Positions 32,463 to 44,433 of a stretch of 64,000 bases of DNA are shown here, in pieces. Made by a program: the position numbers and the translations under genes. The stretch is from Akanthomyces muscarius (lineage: Eukaryota; Ascomycota; Sordariomycetes; Hypocreales; Cordycipitaceae): contig NC_079244.1 of the NCBI RefSeq assembly GCF_028009165.1, positions 4,092,001 through 4,156,000 on the forward strand, in the 5' to 3' direction. The first letter of the stretch is position 1, and the number at the start of each line of letters is the position of its first letter. The notes under the pieces are model-generated. The model was given only the letters and a program-made list of their open reading frames with translations. It was not told the DNA's origin and did not search any database.

Positions 32463-35400
32463 GTGGAAGTCTTCACCGTCACTCTCTCAAACCTTGTACT
32501 TGTTAGTCCTAGATTGTTGTCCGGAATACTTCAACACGAGTTCCTTTGTTGCAACGCCATGATTACGAGCTTGTTCTGTGATTTTGTATTCATTCTCGGA
32601 TTTGCAGCAAAATGCTCGCCGGAAAGTGGTGAGGACGTAGACTGGACGAAGGCGAGCATGCTTGATACGGCGCTGCAGTATCATACTCGATGCCTTCCTT
32701 AATCACACGCAAGCTCAGTGTGGTTACGTTTTCCAACTCCTCAGAGCTCGGGGAACCAAGGTTGTACGATGATCGTCTCGGTGCCGAACAAAAAATACTC
32801 CATGGACTCTTATGGTCTGGCAATTCGTCGCGCAATTCCAAATATGTTGTAAAAAATCGAGCTTTGATCTCCTGCGAGTCGGTCTCGAAACCTACCTATA
32901 AGAAGGCTGACGTGAAAGCCAACATCAAAGTCGAGTCGCTGATGGACTTGTCTCTCACTGGCCGTTTCTCATTTTCGTCAACACCACGCATCTATGCAAG
33001 GCTCCCCGACGTCGGAATACCTCAGGGCGGCGGCCGGCACATTTCACACGACCTTGCTTGGGGCTCCCAGCTTCTCGAAGTGCTAGATACAGCACCTCCA
33101 GTCGCGCTCTAGACATCAGCCATGCAAAATTCCACCCTCTTTTGTTCAGCATGCGATCCTGTACGTGAAATGTTTCTTGTCTGCAGCTTTTCGAGACGTG
33201 TTCATGAAGTGGTTTGCCGCCACGACTGAACGCTCGTAAATTCGTCCAATCTACCAAGTACCCCGGTTTGAGAGTCGATATAGGATCGTTGCGGCCCTAA
33301 GGCTACTTATGCTTATAAAGAGTGTGATACGCGACTAGCGGCCATGTGATCCTCAACCGTGCCCTCTGATGCGCCGTTGGCCTCAGCCACGACCGACACA
33401 CAGCTAGAGAACTCTACTCACATCAAGGTGCAAGCTGTCCGCGAGACACTCTCAGTGTATGTCGATGGCGTGTGCCCCAAAGATAGTCCGCAGGGAGCCG
33501 ATATTCCCGGCTGGGTTAAAGTGTGTACGAATTTATAGACCTAGCGCACCATTTGGCTGTATTATTATCACTCCCGTGGCGGGCGAGTTGGGGATTATTC
33601 TAATTCCCGACCCCCAAAACTTGGCAGCTCGCCGGATTGGCTAGCGCACAAGGGTGCAATCCACCACCGACGTCGATGGCTTCGACAGTGCGGGAGGAAG
33701 GGCCGAATCAGTTGTGCAACGCATTTGAGCCGATATGCTGGGTAACACGTTGGGTCAACCTTTTCCGCGGCAAGGTTGGGTCTTGCATCTGATATATCAT
33801 AGATAAGACGCCGTGTTTTAACAAAGACAATGGCGCCATGGGAGACGTTTGACGCATGGCACCACCCCACTGTGGTTTGCGTACGCTACCGAGACGCCGC
33901 GCGGGGTTTCCAGGCTGTGTGCTCTCGCAGCTGCCTGTTTCGACGACAAAGACCGGAGTTCGTTATCTGGAGGATGCCAGTAGCTCCAATGCTAGAGCTC
34001 AGTCTGGCGGCCACAGGCTACGTGGAGCGTGATCAGCGAGGACCCTGCAGAGGGCGTCTTCCGGGTAACTGGCAAAGCAAGCTTGTGGCGAACATGGGCA
34101 GTGGTGCGACTCTGAGCAGGCTGCAAGACGGGCGGCCACTAGGTAGGCAGCTAATATATCATCCAGTTTGCCTCGTATCGAGCTGTTAGCAAGGCGGGGA
34201 CTCGAATCGGTCTGCAAGCGCCGTTGCGACGCTAGCTAGCGAATGGGTGCACGAGCCGGCGTATGGAGGACAAGAGTGAGAATCAGGCTGGGGTGAGGAG
34301 AATATGGCGTGGCAAACCAGTATGGCTTCCAGAGTCTTGTCGCTCCGTTTGCAAGCCGCAATGGTGGTATTCTCGTCGTAGGCTGACGACGGTAGCAGCC
34401 TGTCCAAGGCAGTAAGCCAGCATGGGTAGATGCACGTCATTAGTGTCTAGGACGAGCAGATGGAGGCTGGAGCGCTGGCAAGGTGGCATTGCAGTACGGC
34501 TGGGCTAGCGGCTGGGAAGCGTTGGGGCTGAATCGGAGGTGTGGTGAAGGGTGGATGGCTGGATGGCTGGATGGCTGAATGGATGAATGGATGGATGGAT
34601 GGATGGCAAATGGGTCGATGGCATGGAAAGGTGGGTGGTGTGAGAACAAAGGATAAGCCGAGCCAAGAGAAGCAGTGCAGTAGAAAGTGCCTGAGCGATG
34701 AATTGCTAGTGCCCCGCATTGGTGTAGAGGGATTCATTTATTGCTGTCAGCTGGCTATTTATTCCCTGCGGCAGTGGATGTGGTACTGGCAGTGGCAGCG
34801 CAAGCCTTGATCCCTCAGGTAGGTACCTAGATAAGCTGACAATGGTATTGATGCAGTTGCGATTCGTCCCAGACATTGCAACGTCACGCTAGATAGATTC
34901 TGAAAGGGGGTCTGGAAGCTGGCAACCGGGGTCGCAAGATGGCGCATGCTGGGGCAGGCAAACAAGAAAGTCATGCACCGGTTACCTTACATATCAAGCG
35001 ACTGATCTTGCTCGTCCATTGGTACCTATATTACCTGACCAGTATTAGTGCTTGCAGTCGATGCCGCTGTAGCCTGTAGGCGCCCCCACTCGCCACGAGT
35101 TTTGATGAGTGACGCTTGCGCCGGTGGCCGCTAACACAGCGGGTGTCCACTTGTTGCAGCACAGACAAAGCCCCAGAGGCACGTCTTCGGCTCCCCAGTG
35201 GCTTGCGCTCCGGACCAGGTTCCCCCACCGGCTCGCCTGTGGTTCCCCTGTACCTTAGAAGCCTACGTACCTACCAACAGGCAACCTGTCTGTTTCGCCG
35301 CCCCCTTCGTCCCCTCGTCCCCTGCAAAAGTCCCCCAGAAGTCCCCAGTCTACCGCCAAACTAGCCTGTACTAACAATTATGCACCCCTCAAACCCCCAT

Positions 35401-36083
35401 TCCCCATCCAATAGCGGCCTTTGGCGCTCCTTCCCTCCAGCGCCCGCAGCCGTTTTGTTGGTCTGCTGGCCTTTCAATCCTCAGCTGCCTCCCCATGCGC
35501 GGCTCGTTTCTGCATCTTCCGTTCTGTGAATAGCCTCTCTGTCTGATACCTGCTCAGCTGTTGATTCTTCTTGAGCGACTTTTTCTTGGCTCTCCTTCTT
35601 GTGCGCCTTGGCTATTCAGGCACACCCCGGCCCGACTGGAGCAGCACCCTAACCCAAGCCACAGCCACCAAACACTTGCCCTGTCCACAGCCTCAGCCCG
35701 CCTAGACCTGCTGCCAGAAGAAGCCTTCCTTCGCCGCCGCGCACCCCCCAACGAGGCCCAGCTTCCAGCCGCCTCCGCATTTCCAACTCCGCTCACCACG
35801 CTCCCATCCTCGCTGACCAAACAAGACAAATTTACCACTTCATCCCGCTTCTGCACACGCTTGCCATTCTCTCTCCCGACCAGCCTGCGAATGACCACCC
35901 CCTCCCGACAATTGTCCACGTCCTAGAGCGGGATCTGCGAGCTGCTCGCTGTCAGCCTCGCCTCGCCTCGCCCCAGCTGAGGCTCTTCTCGCCCACCACC
36001 ACGCACCACCACGTCTCCCCGCAGACTCGCCCTTGTTACTTGCCTCTCACCGACGCTGTGCGCCCTCGCGCTCCGTCGCCGTC
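32463..36083. other. Large intergenic region, no gene seen
   Basis: 3.6 kb. Small open frames (for example 32690-33112 and 33830-34189 plus, 33595-33870 minus) show no recognisable domain and no splicing that extends them. It includes the TGGA minisatellite at 34551-34606 and TAGGTACCTAG motifs at 34818 and 35262. From about 35360 the plus strand is markedly C/T-rich up to the CreB start, giving a long leader with several upstream ATGs. Confidence 0.55.
34551..34606 (+). repeat. TGGA/TGGC minisatellite
   Basis: About 13 tandem tetranucleotide units, first GGATGGCT repeats, then GAATGGAT, then pure GGAT. The pattern suggests stepwise slippage growth. Confidence 0.9.
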
Positions 36084-38535
36084 ATGCCTAGCCTCTTCAA
36101 CAAAATCAAGGGCTCTGGAAATGTACGTTTGTCCTCTTCCGCCGCGGGATGCCAGCCCCGGCTGCCCCAATCCTGCATGCGCTATTGCGGGTCGAAGCGT
36201 CACCATCACCAAGTCGCCCAGCGCTGACAATGATGCCTCACTAGCCCTCCACGACACCCGCCGCCAAAGACGCCCCTGCCAAGAAGAAGGATGATATTAC
36301 GACAGAAGTCACTCCGCTGGAGAAGATGCTCCAAAACGCTGGCGCTCTTACACAAGACGGCCGCGACAGATTCCTCGGCTTCGAGAACGTGAGTAGATCG
36401 GATCTGAGACAGCATGTCACCACCAATCCTCTAGCAAACAAGCTAACCTCTGCCACGATAGTTTGGAAATACTTGGTAAACAGGACCACCGCTCGATGCC
36501 AATACGCACACTACTAACACTGTATAGCTACTGCAACTCCATCGTCCAGGCCCTTTTTCACTCCGATCAATTCCGCGAAGGCGTCCTAAACTATCCATCT
36601 CTATCCCCGACGGATACCCCGAACGGCATCCCATACAAGCCAAATGTCACGATTCGACCGCCTGTTGCACCCACTACGCCCGCAACGCCGCAGAAGCAGC
36701 CCAAGCTCTCCACATCTCAAGTCCTGAAGCAGCGCCAGGCTATCAACTCGGGTCAGCCTATTCCCGGTCAGCAGCCCGTCAAACCAGAGGACAAACCCGA
36801 CACGCCTGAATACAAGAAGAAGCAGGCCATGCTCAAAGGGCCCATTCTCGAGCTCGCCCAAGAAAACCGTGTGCCCTTTGGCATGGACGAATGCACATTT
36901 ACCGGCCTCAAGGACATTTTCATGGCCGTCACGCAAAGTAACTCCAGAACCGGAGTGCTAAGTCCGCAACGATTCTTAGAGATTTTTAAGCGTGACAATG
37001 AAATGTTCCAGAGCTCGAATCATCAGGACGCCCACGAGTTCTTGCGTCTCGTGCTCACAGACGTCATTGCCAGCGTCGACAATCACGCCAAGCATATCCA
37101 GGATCAGTTTGGCACAAATGGAACCGCAAATGGCGTTTCCGAATCTCTGCACAACGCTCTCTCTGTGGGGCTCCAAAATGGCTCACCGTACAACTCACCA
37201 GGTACAGGCTGGGTGCACGACGTCTTTGAAGGCGTTGTGACGTCAGAAACAAAATGTCTGACTTGCGAGACGGCGTCACAGCGAGATCAGACCTTTTTGG
37301 ACTTGTCCATCGCTCTAGATGAACACACTTCTGTTACATCGTGTTTGCGCAAGTTTTCTGCCGAAGAGATGTTGTGTGAGAGGGACAAATTTCAGTGCGA
37401 CCACTGCGGTGGCCTTCAGGAAGCTGAAAAACGCATGAAGGTCAAGAAACTACCGAAGGTTCTTACTCTGCATCTAAACCGTTTCAAGTACACAGAAGAC
37501 TACAGTCGTGTGCAGAAGCTCTTCCACAGAGTTGTGTACCCTTATCACCTTCGCATGTTCCATACTGCCGACGAAGCGGAAGACCCAGATCGTCTCTATG
37601 AATTGTATGCTGTCATCGTCCATATCGGCGGCAACGGTTATCACGGGCATTATGTCTCCATCATCAAGACCAAGGATCGCGGCTGGCTCTTGTTTGACGA
37701 TGAAATGGTCGAGCCTGTCGACAAGCACTTTGTCCGCAATTTCTTCGGCGACAGGCCTGGAATGGCCACCGCCTACCTCTTGTTCTACCAAGAAACGACC
37801 TTCGAAAAGGTTCGCGCTGAGCAGGAAGCTGAAGGGAGGGAAGAGGTCCGACTCGCCACGGAGGCCGCCAACATTGCACACGAGGAAAGCGACAAAGCAG
37901 AGGACACACCCCTATCTCGGCAGAAGACGCAACCAACGCCTGTGCTACCTGAGCAGGATCAACTGTCCAACCTCGCTCACGCCAAAACGGCGCCGGATTT
38001 GACGCCGCAGTCGCCGGTTCCGAACCAAGCATCTGTCCCTCCGACGCCCAGCATTCCTTCAGCATTAACACCTGCCAAGTCAAAGGATGAGCTGAAACGC
38101 GAGAAAAAGGAACGCGAAAGTGCCGAAAAGGCGGCTCGCCAGCAAGAAAAGGAAGATATGAAAGCCAGAGACAAGGAGATGAGAGAGTCCGAGCGACACC
38201 GTCGCGATCAAGCCATTTCATTGATTCAGGCTCGACGCCAAGAGCAGGACCAGCTAGAAAAGGTGCTGCAGGCGAGCAAAAAGTCAGCCGCCAAAGAAGA
38301 CGGCGCACGGAAAAAGGAGGAGGGTAACGGTGGCGCCTTTGGTTTCCTCGACCGCTCCAAGCGCGGCAGCAAGTCGGGCAGCCGCAAGGCCTTTGGCCTA
38401 TTCGGCAAGGATCGAAACGGCGATGATGCGGCGGGAGACGTAGCAGTGAACGGCGATTCGCCCGAGAAGGAAAAGACGAAAAGCCGTTTGAGCATAGGCC
38501 TGGGCCGCAAGAAGAGCACCAATCTTTTATCATAG
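36084..38535 (+). CDS. creB: Ubiquitin carboxyl-terminal hydrolase CreB, 734 aa
   Basis: Four exons: 36084-36122, 36245-36388, 36462-36475 and 36528-38535. Exon 3 is only 14 nt and encodes FGNT plus two bases of the catalytic Cys codon, giving FGNTCYCNSIVQALF with Cys66. The His box is NGYHGHYVSIIK (His440), with downstream WLLFDDEMV and the MATAYLLFYQ strand. A zinc-binding CLTC..CDHC pair lies in the fingers. The C-terminal ~260 residues hold a Pro/Thr-rich stretch, then a charged coiled coil (KSKDELKREKKERESAEKAA) typical of CreB. In Aspergillus, CreB acts with the WD40 protein CreC to deubiquitinate targets in carbon catabolite repression. The last intron has a textbook CTAAC branch point. 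Confidence 0.95.
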
Positions 38536-39792
38536 CGCCGGAGTATTGAAGCGTTGCAGATTGATATTACTCGGTGGAAGCAAGCAGGTCATCATTCCCA
38601 AGATGATCTCTCTGTACAATTTCCTTTCTTATTTTCGCTTCACCTTTTCTAGTTTTATTTCACGAAGCTCGGTGTCTTGCCTGGTTATGTAAAAGGGCGG
38701 GCGCTGAGGAAAGACATGGCATATCTTATTGGGAGCGACGTTCTTTAATCAAATCAAGCCATCTTGGATCTTTTCAATAATCATTTATTTGTCGCGAGCT
38801 TTTTTCTCATTGTTTGGGACGCAGTTGGAGATGTTTAGCCAATTTCATGTCCTCGATTTGGCTACGTAATTGTGTCCAAACGAGTGAAGCCAAAGTGGCG
38901 CCCCGCCACATCTCACTTGGGCAAGCTCAGCACGAGAAGAAAAAAAAACGACAAATACGTCGCAGTTTGAGTCGTAGAGCCAGGCCTTGAAAGAGCAATT
39001 ACGTGATTAAAGTCTTGGTCCAATTTCAGAATTTAGTCAAAAGAAAAATGTAAGATCAATCCAAAAAGAAAATGCCTGGACTAACCGCGGATTGAACGCG
39101 GGACCTTTCCGAGTACACGCTTGGACATGCGAACGGAAAATCATACCACTAGACCATTAGCCCGCAACATAGATGTCAGCTGATCCTTTATCTCACTTTA
39201 TATAGGTCAACACATGGAACGGCATGTTGGCGAGGTGAATATGTCGAGCCAACCTCTGAGATATGACGTGGAAGCTATGTTTGGGGAGCAGGAGGGCGAC
39301 GTGCTAGGGTCGATTACTTTTTCGAAGAAGATGTGTTCAGAGCATCGATTCTCTAGTAACGATTATGGTAGCCATCATGGAATAGGCAAACGCTGAGGCT
39401 CTAATTGTACGAGGCTCAAAAATAGGTAGGTATATAGCGAAATAGTAGCAGGTGGTAATCGGAGAATCGAGAGCAAAGACAAGAGTTCTCTTGCTCACAG
39501 TGCAGCCTTGAGGTTCAGACAGGACGGTGTGGGATTCTTATAGTGATTCGGTGTAATGTTGATGCTCATTTTTCTCGAGTCCTCAATGTTCTCGTTACAT
39601 TGTCTTTCTTCAGACCTTTCAACTTCTGTGTTTTTCCCAAATCTTTTTTTCTGCGCAGTAGCTGGCCGTCAACTCGGTCCCAAGACTAGCCACGCACACT
39701 CTTGGTTTTCCTTTCCTCTCTGACAAGACTACTTGAACAACGGAGTTTTTGAAGAAGAAGAAAAATCTTCGGCCCACCAAAAAGAGCTGCAT
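38536..39792. other. Intergenic region containing a tRNA gene
   Basis: 1.26 kb between the convergent CreB and ABC-transporter genes, AT-rich throughout. It contains the tRNA-Ala gene (listed separately) and a TAGGTAGGTA motif near 39423. No protein-coding gene seen. Confidence 0.65.
39078..39163 (-). tRNA. tRNA-Ala (anticodon CGC) with a 15-nt intron
   Basis: Read on the minus strand, GGGCTAA and TTAGTCC form the acceptor stem with a G3-T70 wobble, the key alanine identity element. The D arm is GTCTAGTGGTATGAT, the anticodon stem TTCCG/CGGAA, the variable loop AGGTC, and the T arm CCGCG-TTCAATC-CGCGG. The loop TTCGCA..T puts CGC (39129-39131) at positions 34-36. Fifteen bases (39113-39127) follow position 37, exactly where nuclear tRNA introns lie. 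Mature length is 71 before CCA addition. T-rich runs downstream on the same strand fit RNA polymerase III termination. Confidence 0.92.
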
Positions 39793-42700
39793 TTACGATA
39801 CAAACATCCTCAGAAGTGCCTCCTTGTCTGCACTCGCATCCACCATCTTTGTGAACGCGCCGTTGGCCCTATACAGCGCCGCCGGCGAGCCGCTCTCCAC
39901 CAGCCGCCCGTCGTCCAGGACCAGCAGCCGGTCAAAGTCGGCGACCGTCGCGAGCCGGTGCGCCACGACGAGGAGCGTCGTCGCCGTCATCTCGCGGAGC
40001 GCGCGCTGAATGGCGGCGTCGGCGTCGGCGTCGACGGCGCTCGTGGCCTCGTCCATGACGACGATGCGGCGGCGCGCGAGCACGGCCTGCGCGAGGCGCA
40101 GCATCTGACGCTGGCCCTGGGAGAGGTTCAGGCCGCCGCGGCTGATGCCAAAGGACAGCTCTGCAGCGACGGCGGCGGCCGCCTTGGACGATGCGCTGCC
40201 TTGTGGCGCGGTGGAGAAGCACATCTTGGAGAGCACGGCTTGGATCTCGTCATCGGAGTGCGTGCCCGCTGGGTCGACCACGTGCCGCAGTGTGCCGCTG
40301 AATAGGTATGGATCTTGAGAGATGACAGAGAGGCTTCTGCGCAGCTGCTTCAGGTTGAGATTCGCCAAGTCGACTCCGTCAATCGCGATGCGGCCCTGCA
40401 TGTGCAAGTGTCGCGTCAGTGCCAAAACGAGCGACGACTTGCCCGCGCCGGTCCGTCCCACGATACCAACCCGCTCCGCTGCCTTGACCGAGAACGAAAC
40501 CTGCTTGAGCACACAGCTGCTGCCAAGATCCGCCTCGTAGCCTGCAGTCAGGTCGGAGACTTGCAGCGCGCCCCTTGGCGGCCAGCCGTCGGGCACCGCC
40601 GCTCCGTCCATCTTCTCCGCGGGCAGGTTCGCGTACTCATCCACGCGGGCCACGCTGGCCATGTCTCCTTGAACGTCCACCAGCCGCTTCAGGAGCCGTG
40701 ACGTGACGGCGCTAAACTTGTTGGCAAACAAGAGCGCGACGCCCGTGGGGCCCGCGTCGGCATGCGTCAGCACCGCGCCCACCGCGATGCTCGTTACGAA
40801 CAGCGCGCTGACGGCCTCGAGCTGGACATCGAGCATGACCTTGCAGAGGCTCGTATACCACCAGTAGCGGATGCGGTCGTCGATGCGCGCGTATGCATCA
40901 TGCAGAAAGTAGTCGCGCATGCTGAACGTGCGCAGCGTGAGCAGCGCGTCGTGCTGCTGCAAATCGGACAGCCGCTGGTACATGGCCGAGGTGCCGGCCC
41001 GGCTCAGCTGCTGCAGCTTCTTCGTTGCCGGCATCAAGTTTCGCGTAATCTTGTAATAGATAAAGCCCAAGAGAAGTGTGCTGATGGTTTCGTAGCCGGA
41101 AATGGAAGCACTGCCTATATCAGTTAAAGTCTATGCACACACGAAGCCGGCGAGCCTACCTGGTGAACAGTATCATCAACAAGTCCGTTCCGCATCGTAG
41201 AGCATCGACAATGTCTTCGGGTACTTTTCTGTCCAGATCCTCTACATCAGAGGCCAGTCTAGATGTAATCTCTCCTCTTGAGGTTCGTTCTAGCCACTGC
41301 AGTGGTGAATGAAAGACCCCGAGCAGTGCCGCATCTGCCATCGGTCGCGACGCGCGAAGCCCAAGATGCAGGGAAAGATAGATGGTGACAGCACCCACTA
41401 CACTGCCCACGATAGAGATCCAGAGATATACACCTCCGAAATGCGCAGCGTCTGATCCTGCGTAGCTGTCGGCTTTGCCCAACGTCTCGTAGCGAGCTGT
41501 CCACTTTTGCAGCCAGCGAGTGCGCGAGTATCCCAGAGCTGTCGATAGAATAAGTGTCGCTAAGGCAGAAGTAGCAAATCTAGCGCCCCCAATAGCCCTA
41601 TAATAAGTTGCATAAGGATTTGAAGAAGCAGTCTTCGGAGCGGCCTTGCTTTTGCACTCTTGCATCGGCTGTAGTTGGGCCTGTTGCGGCTCTGTCATCT
41701 GAGTTTTTTCTCCCGTAACAGCTTCGGGATTCTGTATATCCAACCTGATAGTTTTGGTAGCTCGGCCATCTTTGAGAGTCACAATCATTGCGGCTTTCTG
41801 CGCGCAGTGCGCCGGGTGGTGGGTTGCCAGAATCCTTGTCCGGCCCTGGGCAAGCGTTCCGCACAGGGCTTCGTCCACAAGCCATTCCCGCACTTGCGCG
41901 TCCACCGCCGAGAGTATATCATCAAGTATAATAGTCTTTGCCTGAGAATAGAGTGCTCGGGCGAGTGCAATGCGCCATCTCTGTCCACCACTCAAGGAGA
42001 TTCCCTTTGTTCCAATTACGGTACTGTCTCCATCATTTAGTGTCTCCAGATCGGTTTCAAGAGCGCAGCAGTGAATGACTGCTTCGTAGCGTCCTTTGTC
42101 AAAAGGTAGCCCGAAAACCACATTATTTCGTATAGTCGTGTTATCCATCCACGGTGATTGCGTCACGATTGCCAAATTCTGACCGCACTGCTCTGGACTA
42201 TACCGTCCTCCGAGCCCGATGTCCTGTGGTATTGGCGCCCGTAAATCTCCAGAGAGAAGCGCCGCCTCACCCGCAATTGCAGTCAGAAGGAGACTCTTCC
42301 CCGAAGCTGTATCTCCAGTGATCACGCTTAGTTGGCCACTGGGAAAGTCTAGCGATGCCTTGAGCTCAAACTGTTCTTGCGCATGAGCGTCTTTGTTCCA
42401 CGCCATAACCGCCTCTTTCAGCGAGATCTCATCGGCCACAGTTTCGGTCGTCTTTTGCGCTTCAGAAGCGGCAAAGTGACTGTGCAGCCTTTGCAATGCA
42501 TTCCACCCCTCCACCCAATACGATACCTGATAAGGCAACGAAGCAAGTCTAAGCTGCAGATCTTGAAACAGGCTTAGAAATGTAAATGCAACAGCTGCTG
42601 TCAGCTTCTGGCCTTTGAGGGCGCACAGATAGAGTGGAATCCCCGCAAGTACAGCGGAAACGACGGCATTGTTCAATGTGGAGGCGCAGGTGATGAGAGA

Positions 42701-44117
42701 ATTCTTATACCGCAGCTTCAGCTCCTTACTGCGGTTCTCTGATATTTTTCTCATCCACTCATCTTCGGAAGCAGAGAGCTTTATCTGGCGAATTGACAAG
42801 AGTGCGTCGGCAAGCACAATGCCACTCTCTCGGCGCTGCTCAGTCAGCTCAGCCTGGAGCTGGTGGTGTTTCTGTGTGATCTTCGCGCCTATGCCCATGA
42901 GGAGTATTGTTAGACTCAACGTGAGCGCCAAAATTTGCCACCCAATCAATCTACTGAGGAAGTAAACTGTCGTAATCAGCTTCATAACAACGCTAGGTAG
43001 AGTGTGGGAGTTGGTGACAACCATAGAGGCCCTCGCTCTGCGATCATTAGTACACTCCGCCTTCAACAAAGAGAGGCGGATCATACCCATCCATTCGCAT
43101 GTGGGCAAAAATTGACGGTTCGGGCTTGCCTTTGGAAGGTTTGGCGCTCATCACGTTGGGCATTCGTAGGGACTTGTCGCATATCAACGCCATCAGTATG
43201 GTCTGCACAGGGTACAGAAGCTGGGAATCCATCATCCAGCTTGAAGCAGGCCCGAGCCAGGCATTAATTAGTTTGCAGCCCCCCAAAGCAATTGCCAAAT
43301 AGAAGCCACGCGACGAGTCGGACGAGGCTGTTCCGAGGTGCTCAAGCAACTTATATGTGATGTATTTCGGTACAACGGATGCAACAGAGCGAATAATTGT
43401 GATAAACCATTGCAAAATTATAGGCCGAATAAATCGTTGCAGGAGTGATCTTCCCAGCGTCGCGGCACGATCTCTGCACTCGGCATAGCAACTGGCAACT
43501 GTAGCTGTTCGCATCGAAGCGGGGAGCACAGGAAGATTGGCACACTTGTCGTCGAATGAGCTCGCAGCCCAGGTAAAGCTGATCCTTTCCAAAATGGACG
43601 CAGTCGCTTGACGATCAACTAACTTCCCGTCAATGTACTGATCTGCTGACCGCGGAACGGAAAGATGCGCGCCGAGAAGCAACAGGGCGACCAGTCCTTG
43701 TGCAATGGAAGCGTCGCCACAGTACAACGACACCATGTACGCAGCACTCATGATCGCTCCGATAGCGCTTGCTTTGAACCGCATCTTGTAGCTCTTCTCG
43801 GCCAGTACAGTTCCAGATTGAGAAGCAAGCATCACCTGACCAGTGTCAGCATCCGTAGGCGACCTGCGGGTAGTGGAACTAACCCAAGACATGCTGACAT
43901 TCCCCAGCCAGAGGGATTCCAAGACGAAACATACTGCGGCAGCAATCCCCAACAGCAGCGCTGCGACTCGACTGTCCGTGAGCTCGGCATGGTCGAGTGA
44001 GGCACGCCGCGGCCTTAGCTTGGTCACTATACCTAGCACCCCGAGAATCGAGATCAATGTCGTCGCAAGGTTTTCTACGTCTTCTTTATGAAATCTGATG
44101 GCAGTTAAATATCCCAT
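39793..44117 (-). CDS. ABCC-type full ABC transporter, 1408 aa
   Basis: Minus strand, exons 43087-44117, 41160-43037 and 39793-41110; introns of 49 nt each. The order is an N-terminal membrane region, TMD1, NBD1, TMD2, NBD2. NBD1 (about 550-760) has Walker A GDTASGKS, signature LSGGQRWRIALARAL and Walker B TIILDDILSAVD, with Asp replacing the catalytic Glu. NBD2 (about 1160-1400) has GRTGAGKS, LSQGQRQMLRLAQAVLA and IVVMDEATSAVD. One degenerate and one canonical site is typical of the ABCC/MRP family, which exports conjugated organic anions and drugs at plasma or vacuolar membranes. The N-terminus (MGYLTAIRFHKEDVENLATT) is shorter than in most fungal ABCC proteins, so TMD0 is abbreviated or a 5' exon is missed. 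Substrate unknown; it is next to a DUF4863 gene. Confidence 0.92.
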
Positions 44118-44433
44118 GTTGCGCGAAATTGTGCTACTGTCGTGTCGTGACGATAGATCACGAAGATGGCTGAGCAGCGAGTCGAGCTCCAGAGCGCTGC
44201 GTGAGGGGGGACGCTTTTGACGCCGCTACCGAGCCTCGTTTCCGGAGAGTCCAACAACCACGTGCGCAAGACAACACAGCGTCAAATATCCACGTATCAA
44301 AATTGGCTGGGTGGTTTATTTATTATTGCATAAAGATATAAATGCAAGCCGTTGACAGGAAAACAGGTCAGGTCAGCGTACCCACGCGAGCCATCGTGGG
44401 CGTCGGTCATTAACCGAATTTGAACTTGTACAA
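44118..44433. other. Promoter interval of the ABC transporter gene
   Basis: 316 bp between the ABC transporter start and the end of the DUF4863 gene, both on the minus strand. AT-rich at 44280-44345 (3' end of the DUF4863 gene) and otherwise unremarkable. Confidence 0.5.

Noticed and set aside
37664..38533. 289-codon minus-strand frame under CreB
   Set aside because: Antisense shadow of the CreB C-terminal coding region with Ser/Arg/Cys-rich chance composition.
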